Position numbers and translations under genes: made by a program. A stretch of 64,000 bases of DNA from Thunnus maccoyii (taxonomy: Eukaryota; Chordata; Actinopteri; Scombriformes; Scombridae), in the NCBI RefSeq assembly GCF_910596095.1, contig NC_056540.1:11339001-11403000 (forward strand), in the 5' to 3' direction. The notes under the pieces are model-generated. The model searched no databases and was not told the DNA's origin. It was given only the letters and a program-made list of their open reading frames with translations. Shown here one piece after another: positions 22,501-34,300 of this stretch. Position 1 is the stretch's first letter. Each line of letters starts with the position of its first letter.

Positions 22501-23338
22501 TGCTATTGTGCTTATTATTTTCTTGATTAATCATCTGTAAAATATCAGAAAATGGCTAAATGGCCAAACGCTAGATAATATCTTCAAATTGCTTGTTTTT
22601 TCAGTCCACATCCCAAAGATATTCACTTAACTATCACATAACAAGGAAAGCAGTGGGCTCTTCAAGATGGAATACATCTGAACAGGTGGTGATAAATATG
22701 GGACAAATATGAGTAATGATGAATACACATATGATCTACGGGCCTAAACCTCATAATGACTCTTCATGGGTGATGAAATCCAGACTGATGACTAATAAGT
22801 CTTTCTACCTGATAATTTCTTTACAGCTCTTTTACTAAACTTGGCTATTTTTCACCCACTAGAACACCTACACTGATATATTCTCAGCTACTGGGAAACT
22901 TCTTTGGCCAATGTGTTGTTACTCAGGGGCACCACCTAATTTTTGAGTTGTTGATATTTTTCATGTGCAACAAAGCTTCTATCTCATTTCCTTATCTGTG
23001 GCCTACCGCTTGGTAACTGAAGCTGTAAAAGGCGGTAGTTTCAAATTCCTGCATTGCTCACAGTTGTGAAAATATTTTTTTATGTTCAGTGCAGTGAACA
23101 CATCTTAGCTTTTTGCCTTGTTTCTGACTCATATTAGGTGCATACCATGTTTTGTTCATGACTGTTTTGTTCATGACAGGGTGATCTGGGGTGGATGACC
23201 CGAGGGTCGATGGTTGGACCTTTTCAAGATGCAGCATTTGCCTTGCCTGTCAGTTCCATGGATAAACCTGTCTACACAGACCCTCCCGTCAAGACCAAAT
23301 TTGGGTACCATATCATTATGGTGGAGGGGAAAAAGTGA
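19527..23338 (+). CDS. pin4: Parvulin-type peptidyl-prolyl isomerase Pin4 (Par14)
   Basis: Small prolyl cis-trans isomerase acting in ribosome biogenesis and chromatin. Exons: 19527-19563, 19788-19855, 22280-22399 and 23180-23338 (stop TGA at 23336), all with GT-AG borders, giving 127 residues against about 131 in human. Residues 1-35 are the basic Gly/Lys-rich tail of Par14 ([11 protein letters not shown], then [13 protein letters not shown]) that binds DNA. From V36 on is the parvulin domain: [51 protein letters not shown], and the closing [12 protein letters not shown] with its core histidine. The start has an adequate context (AAAATGC) and the N-terminus matches the family. Intron 2 has grown by insertion of a hAT-type and a Tc1-type element. 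A possible poly(A) signal ATTAAA lies at 23439. Confidence 0.95.
20350..21195. mobile_element. Non-autonomous hAT element with internal inverted repeat
   Basis: Ends are TAGGGATGCATGATATT at the left and the complement of TAGGGATGCACGATATT at the right. They are flanked by an 8-bp target duplication with one mismatch (cacaaaag at 20342-20349, cataaaag at 21196-21203). Eight-base duplications are diagnostic of hAT transposases. There is no transposase frame. Inside is a long palindrome: about 20768-20918 is repeated in inverted orientation at about 20960-21093. A LINE-tail fragment is nested near 20630-20700. Confidence 0.8.
20620..20700 (+). repeat. I/Nimb-like LINE tail fragment nested in the hAT element
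   Basis: GGTGGCGGTAATGCATCTAA then TACGCTGGTTGCCAACCGC and AAGAAGAAGA. This is the same kind of 3' end as the LINE ending at 19410. Confidence 0.55.
21314..22209. mobile_element. Tc1-like transposon with about 280-bp terminal inverted repeats
   Basis: Left arm 21314-21595 and right arm 21927-22209 are inverted copies of each other (AACATAGCACAAAAAGTAAG at both ends), nearly identical along their length and bounded by TA at both sides. The core (21690-21880) encodes the C-terminus of a Tc1/mariner transposase, [17 protein letters not shown], holding the third acidic residue of the DDE triad. The rest of the transposase is missing, so this is an internally deleted copy. Confidence 0.85.
22490..22690. 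repeat. Dispersed ATTAATC-type teleost repeat, partial copy
   Basis: Shares TTGATTAATCATCTGTAAAA, the TATCAGAAAATGGC block and the CCACATCCCAAAGATATTCA block with a repeat widespread in teleosts. Other partial copies are at 23940-24240, 41985-42130 and 55900-56240. Boundaries are rough. Confidence 0.5.
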
Positions 23339-23939
23339 TGAGGGTGGGCTCAACACTTGAAACTCTGAAACTGATGACTTCCTGATTTTACGTCCTCGAT
23401 GCAATGTTTGCTTTATATTTTTCTGAATGCTAAAGAAAATTAAATGATCCTGGTATAGAATACTGTCAGCTTTGTCTCTGTTAAATGTACACTACCACAC
23501 TGACAAGTCAACCTGAGGGAATATTTAACTTTTGCATTCACATAATTCACTGGATTTTCCTTTTCAATTAAATATATTTTCACTCATCAGGTCTGTGTGT
23601 GTCAGACATGACCTTTAGACAAAAAAAGACGTGATAGAAGTAGAAGAGTTGGCCTAATAAGAAGCCCTTTCTCCTAAAAACTACTACTTTAAAGTCTTTC
23701 AGAAATGAAGGTGGTGTCATTAATTACAGTGAAATTAAATATAACCCATATTTCTAATGACTGCAAAACCAACACTCCAAAGCTATAAATATAAATTAAT
23801 TACTTGTTAAGTTGCTGTTATTCAGTATTCTGGGGACTAGTTACAGTTAGTTGTTAGTAGTAACAAAAAAGTGGACTGATTATCAGTTATAGTTGGAAAA
23901 TATGAGATATAATATCAATACTGTTACAAATAAAGTGTG

Positions 23940-24240
23940 GTTACTGAGAAGGACTGCTGCAAGCTAATTTTATCGATTAATCTGCTGGCTATTTTCTCAA
24001 ATAATTGTGATATAAAATGTCAAAAAACAGTGAAAATTTACCTTCACAATATCCTAAAGTCCAAGATGATGTCATCATATAAGAAAAACACAAGCAGAAA
24101 AGCTTTACAATTAAGAGACTGAAATCAGGCAATGTCTGGCATTTTTGCCTAAAGAATAACTGAAATGATGAATAGATTATAAAAATAGTAGATGAATTTC
24201 TGTTGAATAGTCTAACTATCAAACTAATTGTTTCAGCACT
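23940..24240. repeat. Dispersed ATTAATC-type teleost repeat
   Basis: Starts with TTTATCGATTAATCTGCTGG, continues with ATATAAAATGTCAAAAAACA and ends AATTGTTTCAGCA. This is the head-to-tail order known for this family. Copy divergence is moderate. Confidence 0.6.
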
Positions 24241-24584
24241 CAATAATATGCATAATTTAGGTAGCTCATGTAGCAATATTCTTCGGATTTTAACACTTAA
24301 GTTAAAGGACATGTTCACAATTTTTCAAGTGTGTTTTAAAACAAAAGTCAGTTGCCTAAATGAAAACAGAAGGAGGTTTTCCTCACAGTAATCATTCAAT
24401 CATTTTGGTCCTTTCATTGTATGGTCACTTACATTATAAGTGCATTATGAAGGGATCTGCTAATGGCCAGTGTGAACAGGAGTAATGAAGAAAACCCTGT
24501 TTCAATGTTCATTGGGCACCTGACTATTGTGTTAAGACAGTCTTAAGACCTGTCCCCCTCCACAAAATGTGTTTTTCTTATTGT

Positions 24585-24890
24585 TACTTCAGTTGGATGT
24601 TTGAGCTTCACTGTGCAGAATGATGTACGTGCAGAGTTTGTTTTCACATTAATCTTGCGGTGGAGGAAAGTTTCTCTGTGCCCCCCTGAAAATCAGAGTT
24701 AAAGGGGCGGGCCATACGAGCATGATTTGTGATATCACAACAAGCCAATCCTGCTCCAGTATGCAACTTACACAAGTGTGATGTGGAAACTTGAAGCCTT
24801 AGGTGCACGTACACTGAGAATGGACTTTACAGTGAAGTAGGCGACATCTTGTGTCCAGCAGTTAAAACTTTTGAAATGAACAATATTTAT
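24585..24890 (+). repeat. Dispersed repeat, copy 1 of an inverted pair
   Basis: This stretch reappears inverted at 48109-48440. Shared blocks are GAGCTTCACTGTGCAGAATG, ACACAAGTGTGATGTGGAAA, CTTGAAGCCT, TTTACAGTGAAGTAGG and TTGTGTCCAGCAGTTAAA. No coding potential. The family is not one I can name. Confidence 0.75.
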
Positions 24891-25249
24891 ATTTTCATAC
24901 ATTAATTAATTCATAATGATAATAATAATTACTGAGGGACAAGGAGTAGAAGTAATTTTAGTAATTTCTAACAAGGGAATTTACCTTTTTTTGTGGAAAA
25001 GCCATGTCAGACACATTATCCAAAGTAGATTTTTTTTATGTCTTAAAACATGTCTGGAAGGGATGTTTAAGAACTTTGAAATCAAATAAAAGACATAATG
25101 TACAAATATTCCCTAATACAGACTTCATTAATCTATATCCATGTTAGCTGTAAATCCCTGGTTACAATAACTAATCAATGGAAATCCATGCAAGTAATGC
25201 ATGCGGACCATGGTTATAATAACAACCCAGGCAAATGAGCTCCAGTCCC

Positions 25250-25372
25250 TGATGACATCCAGACCACTAGGCGGCAGCAGCCCGCAGAGCAGCCGCAGAG
25301 CAGCGACAGCAGCCGGCATCAGGAAAAGACAGTTGACGTTGCTACGCCTTGCTAGATGATTGGCGAGGTAAG
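25250..25372 (+). promoter_or_regulatory. faf2 proximal promoter / 5' UTR
   Basis: GC-rich block just before the start, with CGGCAGCAGCCCGCAGAGCA-type repeats; no TATA box, as expected of a housekeeping gene. The exact transcription start is not visible. Confidence 0.4.
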
Positions 25373-28300
25373 ATGGCGGCGCCAGAGGAACCAGAATTAT
25401 CTCAGGCGCAGACTGAAAAACTCCTCCAGTTTCAGGTAGACAACCTAACTTTAACACTAACACGAGTCCATCTGAAACCTCATGTGTTAATACGCTATCG
25501 TTGGTGCTGAATTACTGCTAACAGGCGGAACAGTGCGTGTTCAAACGCTTTCTGCACAGTCAACTTCGATAACGTTTCCCGTCAACTTGAGTCAGAGCTA
25601 ACGTTAGCAGAGGTAGCTAACGTTAGCTCAGCTAGCTAACAAGTTAGCAGACTTCTAAGGGCCATGGGCGGATTGATATATATTTTACAGTTAGTTGTAT
25701 GTTATTCGAAGACATACACATTATCCACCTTTGTTAATCGACATTGCTCGTGCTGGATTTTTCATGTGATTATTGACTTTAAATTTAGCTAACGTCAGAT
25801 TAACAGTTAACGTGAGTGAGTTAACGTTAGCTCAGCAGTCATGATCGAGCTGTCACTGAAGTTTCGACACCACTGTATCTAGTTAATTGTTGGTTTTATG
25901 ACAATAAGAGGGATCCAGTTTCCCCCCCCTTTTTAATCTTTAGTCTGCTGAAGTTGTCTTAGTCGACAGTTAGTAATGTTAAGCTAACCGTCAGAATCCC
26001 TTGATATTTTCGAGAGCTAGCTAGCTAACCGTTAACGTCATCCTGCTTGATGTTGACGGATTTTTGTGTGTATGTTGACGTTGATTTTGAAGTTTGATAG
26101 CTGCACAACTAACTGGTAGCTTATCAGTTCATCTAATGATTTCATTCTGACTATTTGACAACCGAGCTTATGTAGTTTTTGTATGAATTTTGCTACTTGC
26201 TAATGAAGGACTTGACAGGGCAAACCAGTAGCCCGTAAGATACCCGAAGATAAACCTGAGTATATAAGATTAAAAAAATGTAACGATGGTTTTGAGGCCT
26301 TCAGTGTGATTTCTTCTTCATGTCTCACAGGACCTGACTGGTTTGGAGTCAATGGACCAATGTCGTCGAACATTAGAGCAGCATAATTGGAACATAGAGG
26401 TAAAGTTACTGCACAAATGGACATTACAGGAATCACAGAGGCTTTGCAATTGGCTTTTCATGGCAATGTTCAGTTTTTTCCTATGCAGATCCTGTGAACT
26501 TGATTGCCTTGCTTTGATTCATCTGTTATGTTTTCTTTTGGTTTATTAAAAAAAAAAAAAAGACCTGAGTGATGGGATTAAATGTATGTGTTTCAGGCTG
26601 CAGTACAAGACAGACTTAATGAGCAGGAAGGAGTGCCCAGTGTGTTTAACCCTCCACCATCCAGACCATTACAGGTCAATACGGCAGACCATAGAGTATA
26701 TAGTTACATCGTCTCAAGGCCACAACCCAGGGTAGGTCTGCAGGCTTTCATGAATGTGCTTTAGGATGATATCTCTGCATAGTTGTTGAATATTGACGCT
26801 GCTCAGCAGAGGATATGGGGTTCCTGTTATAATCTGCAATACTATTGTTTATGCTAAACACAGTGTGTAATGGTGTCGCTCAGTTATTGTTGTGACATAA
26901 TACATTTGTTACTTGATTTTGCCTCACTTTTTAATCTTTTTAACTCTTATATCTTAAATTTGTGTTCTGTTCATGTTTATTCATCAGGATTGACTGTCTG
27001 CTTTGTTTTTCAGGGATTACTAGGATGGAGTTACTACTTGATAATGCTACCTTTCAGATTTACATATTACACACTTCTGGACATATTCAGGTAACTCAAA
27101 CACATTTATTGATACCTGCTGCTGGACCTGGAGGACGGTAACTAATCTCCACAATGTCTTTTTATTCAAGGTTCGCCCTGCGGTTCATCAGGCCAGATCC
27201 TCGTGGTCGTGTGACAGACCCTGTTGGAGATGTTGTGTCCTTCATTCATAGTTTTGAGGAGAAGTATGGTCGGTCACACCCTGTATTTTACCAGGGAACA
27301 TACAGCCAGGTGAGTTCAGAGATATTAAGTTTGAAAACATGTTTTTTTTTTTCTGCACTGAAGTTCAGTCATTTAAAGTCCAGATGAAACATCATTTTGA
27401 GAGTATCTAACTTCTGTATCATGACATATTTCTGAGTGAAACAGGATAGACAGGCGGGACATAATGTCGGGAGGAATTTGATTAAACATTGAAAAGTGGG
27501 CGTGTCATAATGACTCTTAGCTCTGTGCTGTTAAAAGATTGATTGATGGGTGGATGTCATGATATTATTGGGTGAAATTGGTTGGTTCAAACCTACGTAA
27601 GCAGATGTCATATTTTGTTTTTCAGAAGGAAAACATGATTGGATTTCAGGGCATAGAATTAGCACCAGCCAAATGCTGGTAAAATAGGCAAGTGGCTGGT
27701 AGATTTACTTCACTCACCACCCAAAAAACAATGGTAATCTACTGGGTGGCTGGTAAAATTTGAACATTCACTAACCATTTGACCGGTGGACAAAAAAGTT
27801 CATTTTGCACCCTGTTGGATTTTGATACAAGAATACAAACAAATTGATTTTTTTTGTCTTTTTTGGCATATATTGTAAAGTAGGTGCACAATTTAGGGAT
27901 GTGATCTAAAAGGGTTAAAAAGGCATTTTTCATTTCATCTCGACTTTAAAGTACCAGGCTTTCGCTTTGGGATATACATTTATTTTCCTTCTGGATGGGA
28001 GTTAGATGAGAAGATTGATACCACTCTCAAATCTGTTAAAGGTGACATATTATACTCCTGTTCAAGTTAATATCGGTCTCTTAGGTCCCCAAACATGTCT
28101 TTGAAGTTTTTTGCTGAAAATACCACAGATTTTGCATTCTAGAATGCCTCTACTCGCCTTTGTTGCTGTTCTGGATGGGCTGTTTTCTGTGTCTATGCAA
28201 ATGAGCTGCTGCTCCCCACACTTCAATCCAGATCTGGCTGTGGCTTTCTGGCCGTGATTCATTTTGAGATTACATGACCGCAACAGAAGAGAACGAGGGC

Positions 28301-31300
28301 TGTTGACAGTATTCATATTCATACAGGAACTGCAACAGAGCTGCAGTAGCGTCACTAATACTAATATTACAGTAACGCAAAGTGTATCTGTGGACCAGAA
28401 TGGACGTATTAACCTCAGCTTGACTTTACACACACTGTCACAGTGAATCACTACAGCTCTATGGTCTGAGTAAATTAGCTGCTGGGTGCTAATCAGAGTT
28501 ACACAACGTTGCCTAGCAAAGGAATTCCTGCAGTTTGACCATTGCTTTTTCACACATGTATCGTGTCCTTCATGGCATGTCTATCAATCACATTTACATA
28601 ACGTAACAGCAGCTACACACACTACCGGCGAGGATCATGGAGCAGAACAATCTAACATGTAACAACAAAACTAGCTGAGCTAGCGCTGCAGTCTAAAAGT
28701 TCCACAAAAAGCCACACGAAAAAACAGTTCCCACCATTCAACCTACTCCTGTTGTCATTTAGTTGGCTTCAAATGAGGCTTAATGTTCACACAGTTTCTC
28801 TTGACTGTCCCTCAATATGACATAAGTCCAACATGCTAACATCAAGTTCAACAGGCTAACCTGCTAAACAAACAGTAAAACAGCATAAAGCATGGCAAAA
28901 TTTACAGCTTCCAAGATTGAAGTTGGGACAAGGACAGCCGGTATTGATCCATCACACACACATAAAACAGTTTTCCGGTCATTGGGGGGACATTTCCATC
29001 AAAAATAACGTGAATCCAATGGGTCTTCTCTTCCTCAGATGATGGAAGGACATAAAGACTGTTGTGTTGGTTCCTTCAGTCAACAACAGAACTGTGATTC
29101 AGTTCAAAAGCTGATTAAGTAGGTTTTCAGTGGGCGGGGACCATTAGCCTGCTGGAGGGGGAGGTCTATGTTCAACAGATCCCTTTATGACGTCATAAAG
29201 GAAGCAAAATTTAAATGGTGTTTTTGCACCCACATTTACTCAAAGATGGAGCAGGAGAAAATGAGAGAGGATGGTCTTTTCTCATAGTTTGGGTGTCTCT
29301 AGACACAACAGGGACACACAATTATGTTGACAAGACATGAAAAAGTGCATTTTGCATAATATGACCATAAAATTTAAAGCTGCAGCCAATAAGCCTGGCA
29401 AAATGTACCTAGTAGCACTTCTAAAGGCCTTTACACACTGGGGGCGATGCGAATAAACAACACGAAATTGCGAAATAATCGCCTGCGAATAGTTTGCATC
29501 AAAACTATTCACCTCGGAAGCGATATGAATTTACGACAGAAACACAGAAAAAGGAATTTGCGAAGGAATTTGCAACAGCTCATTCTGCTGTCAGTCCGCC
29601 TGGTGAAAGCAGTTTGTCCAGCAGCTGCTTCTGTGGACAGAGACACTGAACGCAGGTTGGAGCCGTTGTGGATTGAGCGGATATAACGCTCTCCTCTTCT
29701 TTTGTCGAGTGAGGAGAAGAAGGACAAGATCATCATCACTGGAGGATGATGTCAACATCCTCCAGTGATGATGATGATGATGATCTCTGACCTGCGTTCA
29801 GCGTCTCATGTCCACAGAAGCAGCCACCTGTCAGCTGCAGCTCCTGGGAAGCTGAGAGGACAAACTGCCTTCACCAGGCTGACTGACAGCAGGGAGTTAC
29901 TGAACCAAAACAGTTTGCATGTCGGCTCCACGGGAAGAAATTCACAGTGTTTGTATTTATAAATACATGGTGATGATTCATATGATACATGATACATCAA
30001 TGTATTGATTCATTGGCTTTATATCTCCGCCCACTGTAGCGAGTGAACCTACCTGTCTGCCTGCAGTGCTCACAGACAGACCTGGAGCTGATCAATCAAT
30101 ATAGATACGGTAAATAAGTTCAAAACACATACAGCAGGATACTCAACACCCCACGTGGGCCGTCGCAAGGCACAGCTGTCTGTGCAGATTACACTTTGTG
30201 ATTGGTTGATGCTTTTATTTGCTGTGTGAAAACGCCGGAAAAAAATCACGTCGCTTTTTCGCCTTGTAATATTCGCCTTCTGTGTGAAAGTACTCATTAC
30301 ACAAACAACAGTTCGAAAAAATATATTGACGTGCGAATCAATCGCACGAAATAATCGCATCCAGTGTGTAAAGGCCTTTAAAGCTCACTAATTCACACAT
30401 TATCTGAAATATAAAAATGATAATGTTGTTTTATGGTAGGTTATGTGCCAGACTATTTCTTGACTGGGAGCTGTTGCCTGGTAACCAGCAGATATACCAG
30501 GAAGTTACTCCTCAGAGCCAAGAAACGGGGTACCTCCCAATTCACTTATTTGATTGTCCCTCACTCCTCAATCCTCCTAAGACCCGGAAGCCATTCTGGT
30601 CCGCCTTCTTGAAGGCTGTCCAAAGTGCTTTTTCTGCTCTGATGAGCGAGGAGGAATCTCTGAGGTACCATGAGCAAGGATATATGAGATCAGCCTTTGC
30701 AGAAGTCGGCCAACACGACCCCCTTAGTGGAAAGCAGTTATTGATTGGACGCTGCAGCTGATCAGACTAATGTGATACATCACAACATCACTGAGTGGAC
30801 AGACAGATTACAGATTATACTCAAGTGTGTCACTCCCAAGTTTTATATTTATTTTGTTTTCTGAGTCACCATCTGGTTAAAAATAGTGCGTCTGTGTTAA
30901 TTTTAGGTCTGATCAACAAGAGAACCATAAACTACTTTCTTCATTGATTAGAAAGTTTGTTCTTTTCATGATCTGTTATTTCCCCCATTAGCTTTTATCA
31001 TGGATAAAATTAAAGTCAGAGAGAATCTGTCTGTCAGCAAGAAACACATTTTAAACACATTTATATTTTGCATTATTTATAGTCATTTCCATTCAGTCAC
31101 ATGTGAGGCTGAAAATTTCTGATTGGTAGGTTTGATACGAGTTACATAATTTCTGTTTTCCCTGAATCATTTAGCCAGATAAGTTATTTCCAGTGTTCAA
31201 AATACACTCTGATCATATTCTTGGTTATTAAATAATTAATTCACAATCAGAATATCAATAAATACAAACACGAGTAATTAATAAATTAATATAAAGGCAT

Positions 31301-34300
31301 TCTGCCAGTGGAAATTGTTCATGTACCTCTGAGCGGGACACAGTAGAAATACAGAATACATGCGTGTGCAAACACAAACTTCATCAAAAGTCACTACAGC
31401 TGTTTAAACCGACTGACAACTGATCAGCTGCTGCTTTCATCAGAATCTGACGTTGCTTCACATGTGCTTCAGAGGAAAGGACGTCTCATTTCTCTAAAAA
31501 CATATTTCCTCGTTTCATCTCTCCTTGCATCTTGAGTGGGAGGGACTACGATGCAAGTGAAGGAAATTTGGATGCAATCTAAGGGAATTGGGGTTTACTC
31601 ATGATCTGGCTCGTAACTTCTCATAAAACAGCAAGCCAGGCTAGCTGTTTCCAGTCTTTGTGCTAAGCTAAGCTAATCAGGCTCTGCTGTGGCTTCGTAT
31701 TTGACAGAAAATCTGAGAGTGATATCATCTTATCTATCTCTGTGCCAGAAAGCCAATAACCATGTTTTTCAATATGTAGAACTTTTGCTTTAATAAGTTA
31801 AACCTGCAATTTGTTGCATTTCTTTTGTTTACCCTTAAACATGTAGGCACTGAATGATGCCAAACGGGAGCTCCGCTACCTATTAGTGTACCTTCACGGG
31901 GAGGATCATCAAGACACTGACGAGTTTTGCCGGTATGTTCCATGATTTCATACCTACATCTGTCTGCCATCAGAATTAGTTATGTAGTGCTTGTTGTTGC
32001 AGTGTGTCATGCAGTTACTTGAGATTGTTTTGTCTGCTTGGTCTTTGCCACATGTTATAAATGAACATCATCTCTACATGAAAAAGGTGATTCCTGTTAA
32101 GTAGTTTGTTTTGTTACTTTATAGCTCCACGTTATGTACAGAAGAGGTCATAGCCTTCCTCAACACGCGAATGCTCTTTTGGGCATGCTCGACCAGCAAG
32201 CCTGAGGGCTACAGAGGTATGCAAGTGTTTTCCTATTTAACCCACTGTTTTGTTGTCAGTGGGCTGTTTATTGTAAATGTGAAATAGGCTGCAGTGATCA
32301 TGAAAAATATCTGTGTGCGGAAGAGGAACAAGACAAAGAAAAGTGTTTCCTTTATTGTGTGGAAATGGTTTGGTTATAGGGAGAAAAAAAAGACACTGAA
32401 CAGGAACTTAATTCATTGTTCATCTTTTATTGCACACGACTGGTTTATAGTCACGTATAGCAATACATCCTAAATAATAAATTAACATACCTGTTGTGGT
32501 ATCTGGCCATGCAGGTAGTTTTGGTTTTCTATTCCCAGGGTTTGAGTCTATTGAGACTTCTGTCGCCATCCTAAAGCAAAGGAATTGAAAGGAATTTGTT
32601 TGTGTCGTGAAAAGCATAGAAAAATTTAAACTGACAGCAAGTTCTGCGGTCTATCCTCAGTAACCACAACATTGTTTTTCTGGAAAGCCATACAAGTTGA
32701 GTTTTTTGAATGTAATCTTTTGATGCTTTTGAGTGGCACAAACAACATGATATTCACCTCTATTGTTTGTTGAGTTGGCAGAAGTCTCAATGGAGAACAA
32801 AAACTATTAGCATGGGAGCTACCGCAGATGCTAAGTGGTTTGTTTTGTGTGCTTTTTGAGTGAACTGACCATCTAACTAAGTTTACAAAATGAATAATAG
32901 CAGCATTGTTGACACAGTGACTTTTGTCTGTATAATATTGTTTTAGTGTCCCAAGCATTGCGGGAGAACACCTACCCATTCCTGGCCATGATAATGCTGA
33001 AGGACCGCAAGATGACAGTGGTGGGCAGGCTCGAGGGTCTCATTCAGCCAGAGGACTTCATCAACCAGCTCACCTTCATCATGGATGCCAACCAAACATA
33101 TCTGATGTCAGAGCGCCTTGAACGGTATGGGAAATGACTATTTCATTGGTGAAAATTGTTAATTATGTGTTGTGGGGGGGGTTTTGGGAAGGCGGTTGGT
33201 ATTGAAGCTCAAAGCGTGACAGCCTGGAGTTTGTTTATGAGGCAATTCAGTCAATTTTCAGTCTCCCATGTCAGTCTGAGGCAGACCAAAGGCCTTATTG
33301 TGGAAAGTGCTTATTAGATTAAATTTTACACAAATTTTGATGTGACTGAAATTCTACTTGAACTGTTAACCTCTGCATCATCCCATGAATTTGGGACAGC
33401 GCTGGTGCTTCACCATGTTAATTAGCTCTCTCTCTTTTTTTTTTTTTTTGGAATGATGTTGATTTGCCTGGAAAGATTTTTAAAAGAGACATACAGATGT
33501 CTCTCAAGTATCATTAATTTGGTGTACCTAGTAATTTTGCTTTCCTGATTAGTGTGTTGGTGTTAAAGAGGTTGACTTGTTTTTGTTATTTTACTTTAAT
33601 ATATAAAGCACTGCAGCTCTGAATTAAGTCTGGCTTTGCTAAAGAGGTCACTCAATCTATAGTGATAGGTCAAGAGTGTTTTAGATCAAAATCTAGTTAA
33701 TTGGTGTTGAAACAGCACATCTGTAATCAGACTAGTATCCAAGTTATGGGTCTTATCCTGACTTTGATCATTTTGAGGAGATGATGTTTACATGAAACAG
33801 ACATAAAAAGGACACTTGTAAAACCCAGAAATAACCAGGATACTCGTGTGTCCGTAAATGTACTAAAGGAAAAAAAAACAAAACCAATTCATGTTAAGTT
33901 TAATGCCACTCTAATACCAGATTAGTTTCATATTGTACAAGTAAAGATGAATGCTTTTGTTTCAGGGAGGAGAGGAGCCAGACCCAAGTGCTAAGACAGC
34001 AGCAGGACGAGGCTTACCTGGCCTCCCTCCGCGCCGACCAGGAGAAGGACCGAAAGAAAAGAGAGGAGCAGGAACAGCGGAGGCAAGAGGAGGAGAAGGT
34101 CCGACAGAGCGCTCTTGCTGAGGAGCGGAGACGACGAGTGAGTCTTATTTTCCATTTAATTCATGTCATACACGACTAGTCCACACACGGAGACCTTAAC
34201 TAATCAATTCTTTTCATGTTGCAAATTTTCGTTGTGTGACTCCAGACACTCGAAGAGGAGAAGGAGAGGAAGTCAGAATGTCTTCCTCCAGAACCGCCTT

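Larger units (their letters stand above)
23470..25250. other. pin4-faf2 intergenic region
   Basis: No gene recognised. It contains a partial ATTAATC-type repeat (23940-24240) and one copy of the dispersed repeat pair (24585-24890), each listed or described separately. The last 100-200 bases before faf2 become CpG-richer. Confidence 0.5.

Noticed and set aside
28062-28553. 163-codon minus-strand frame in faf2 intron 5
   Set aside because: It lies inside a probable transposon, has no domain or splice context, and reads as a chance frame.
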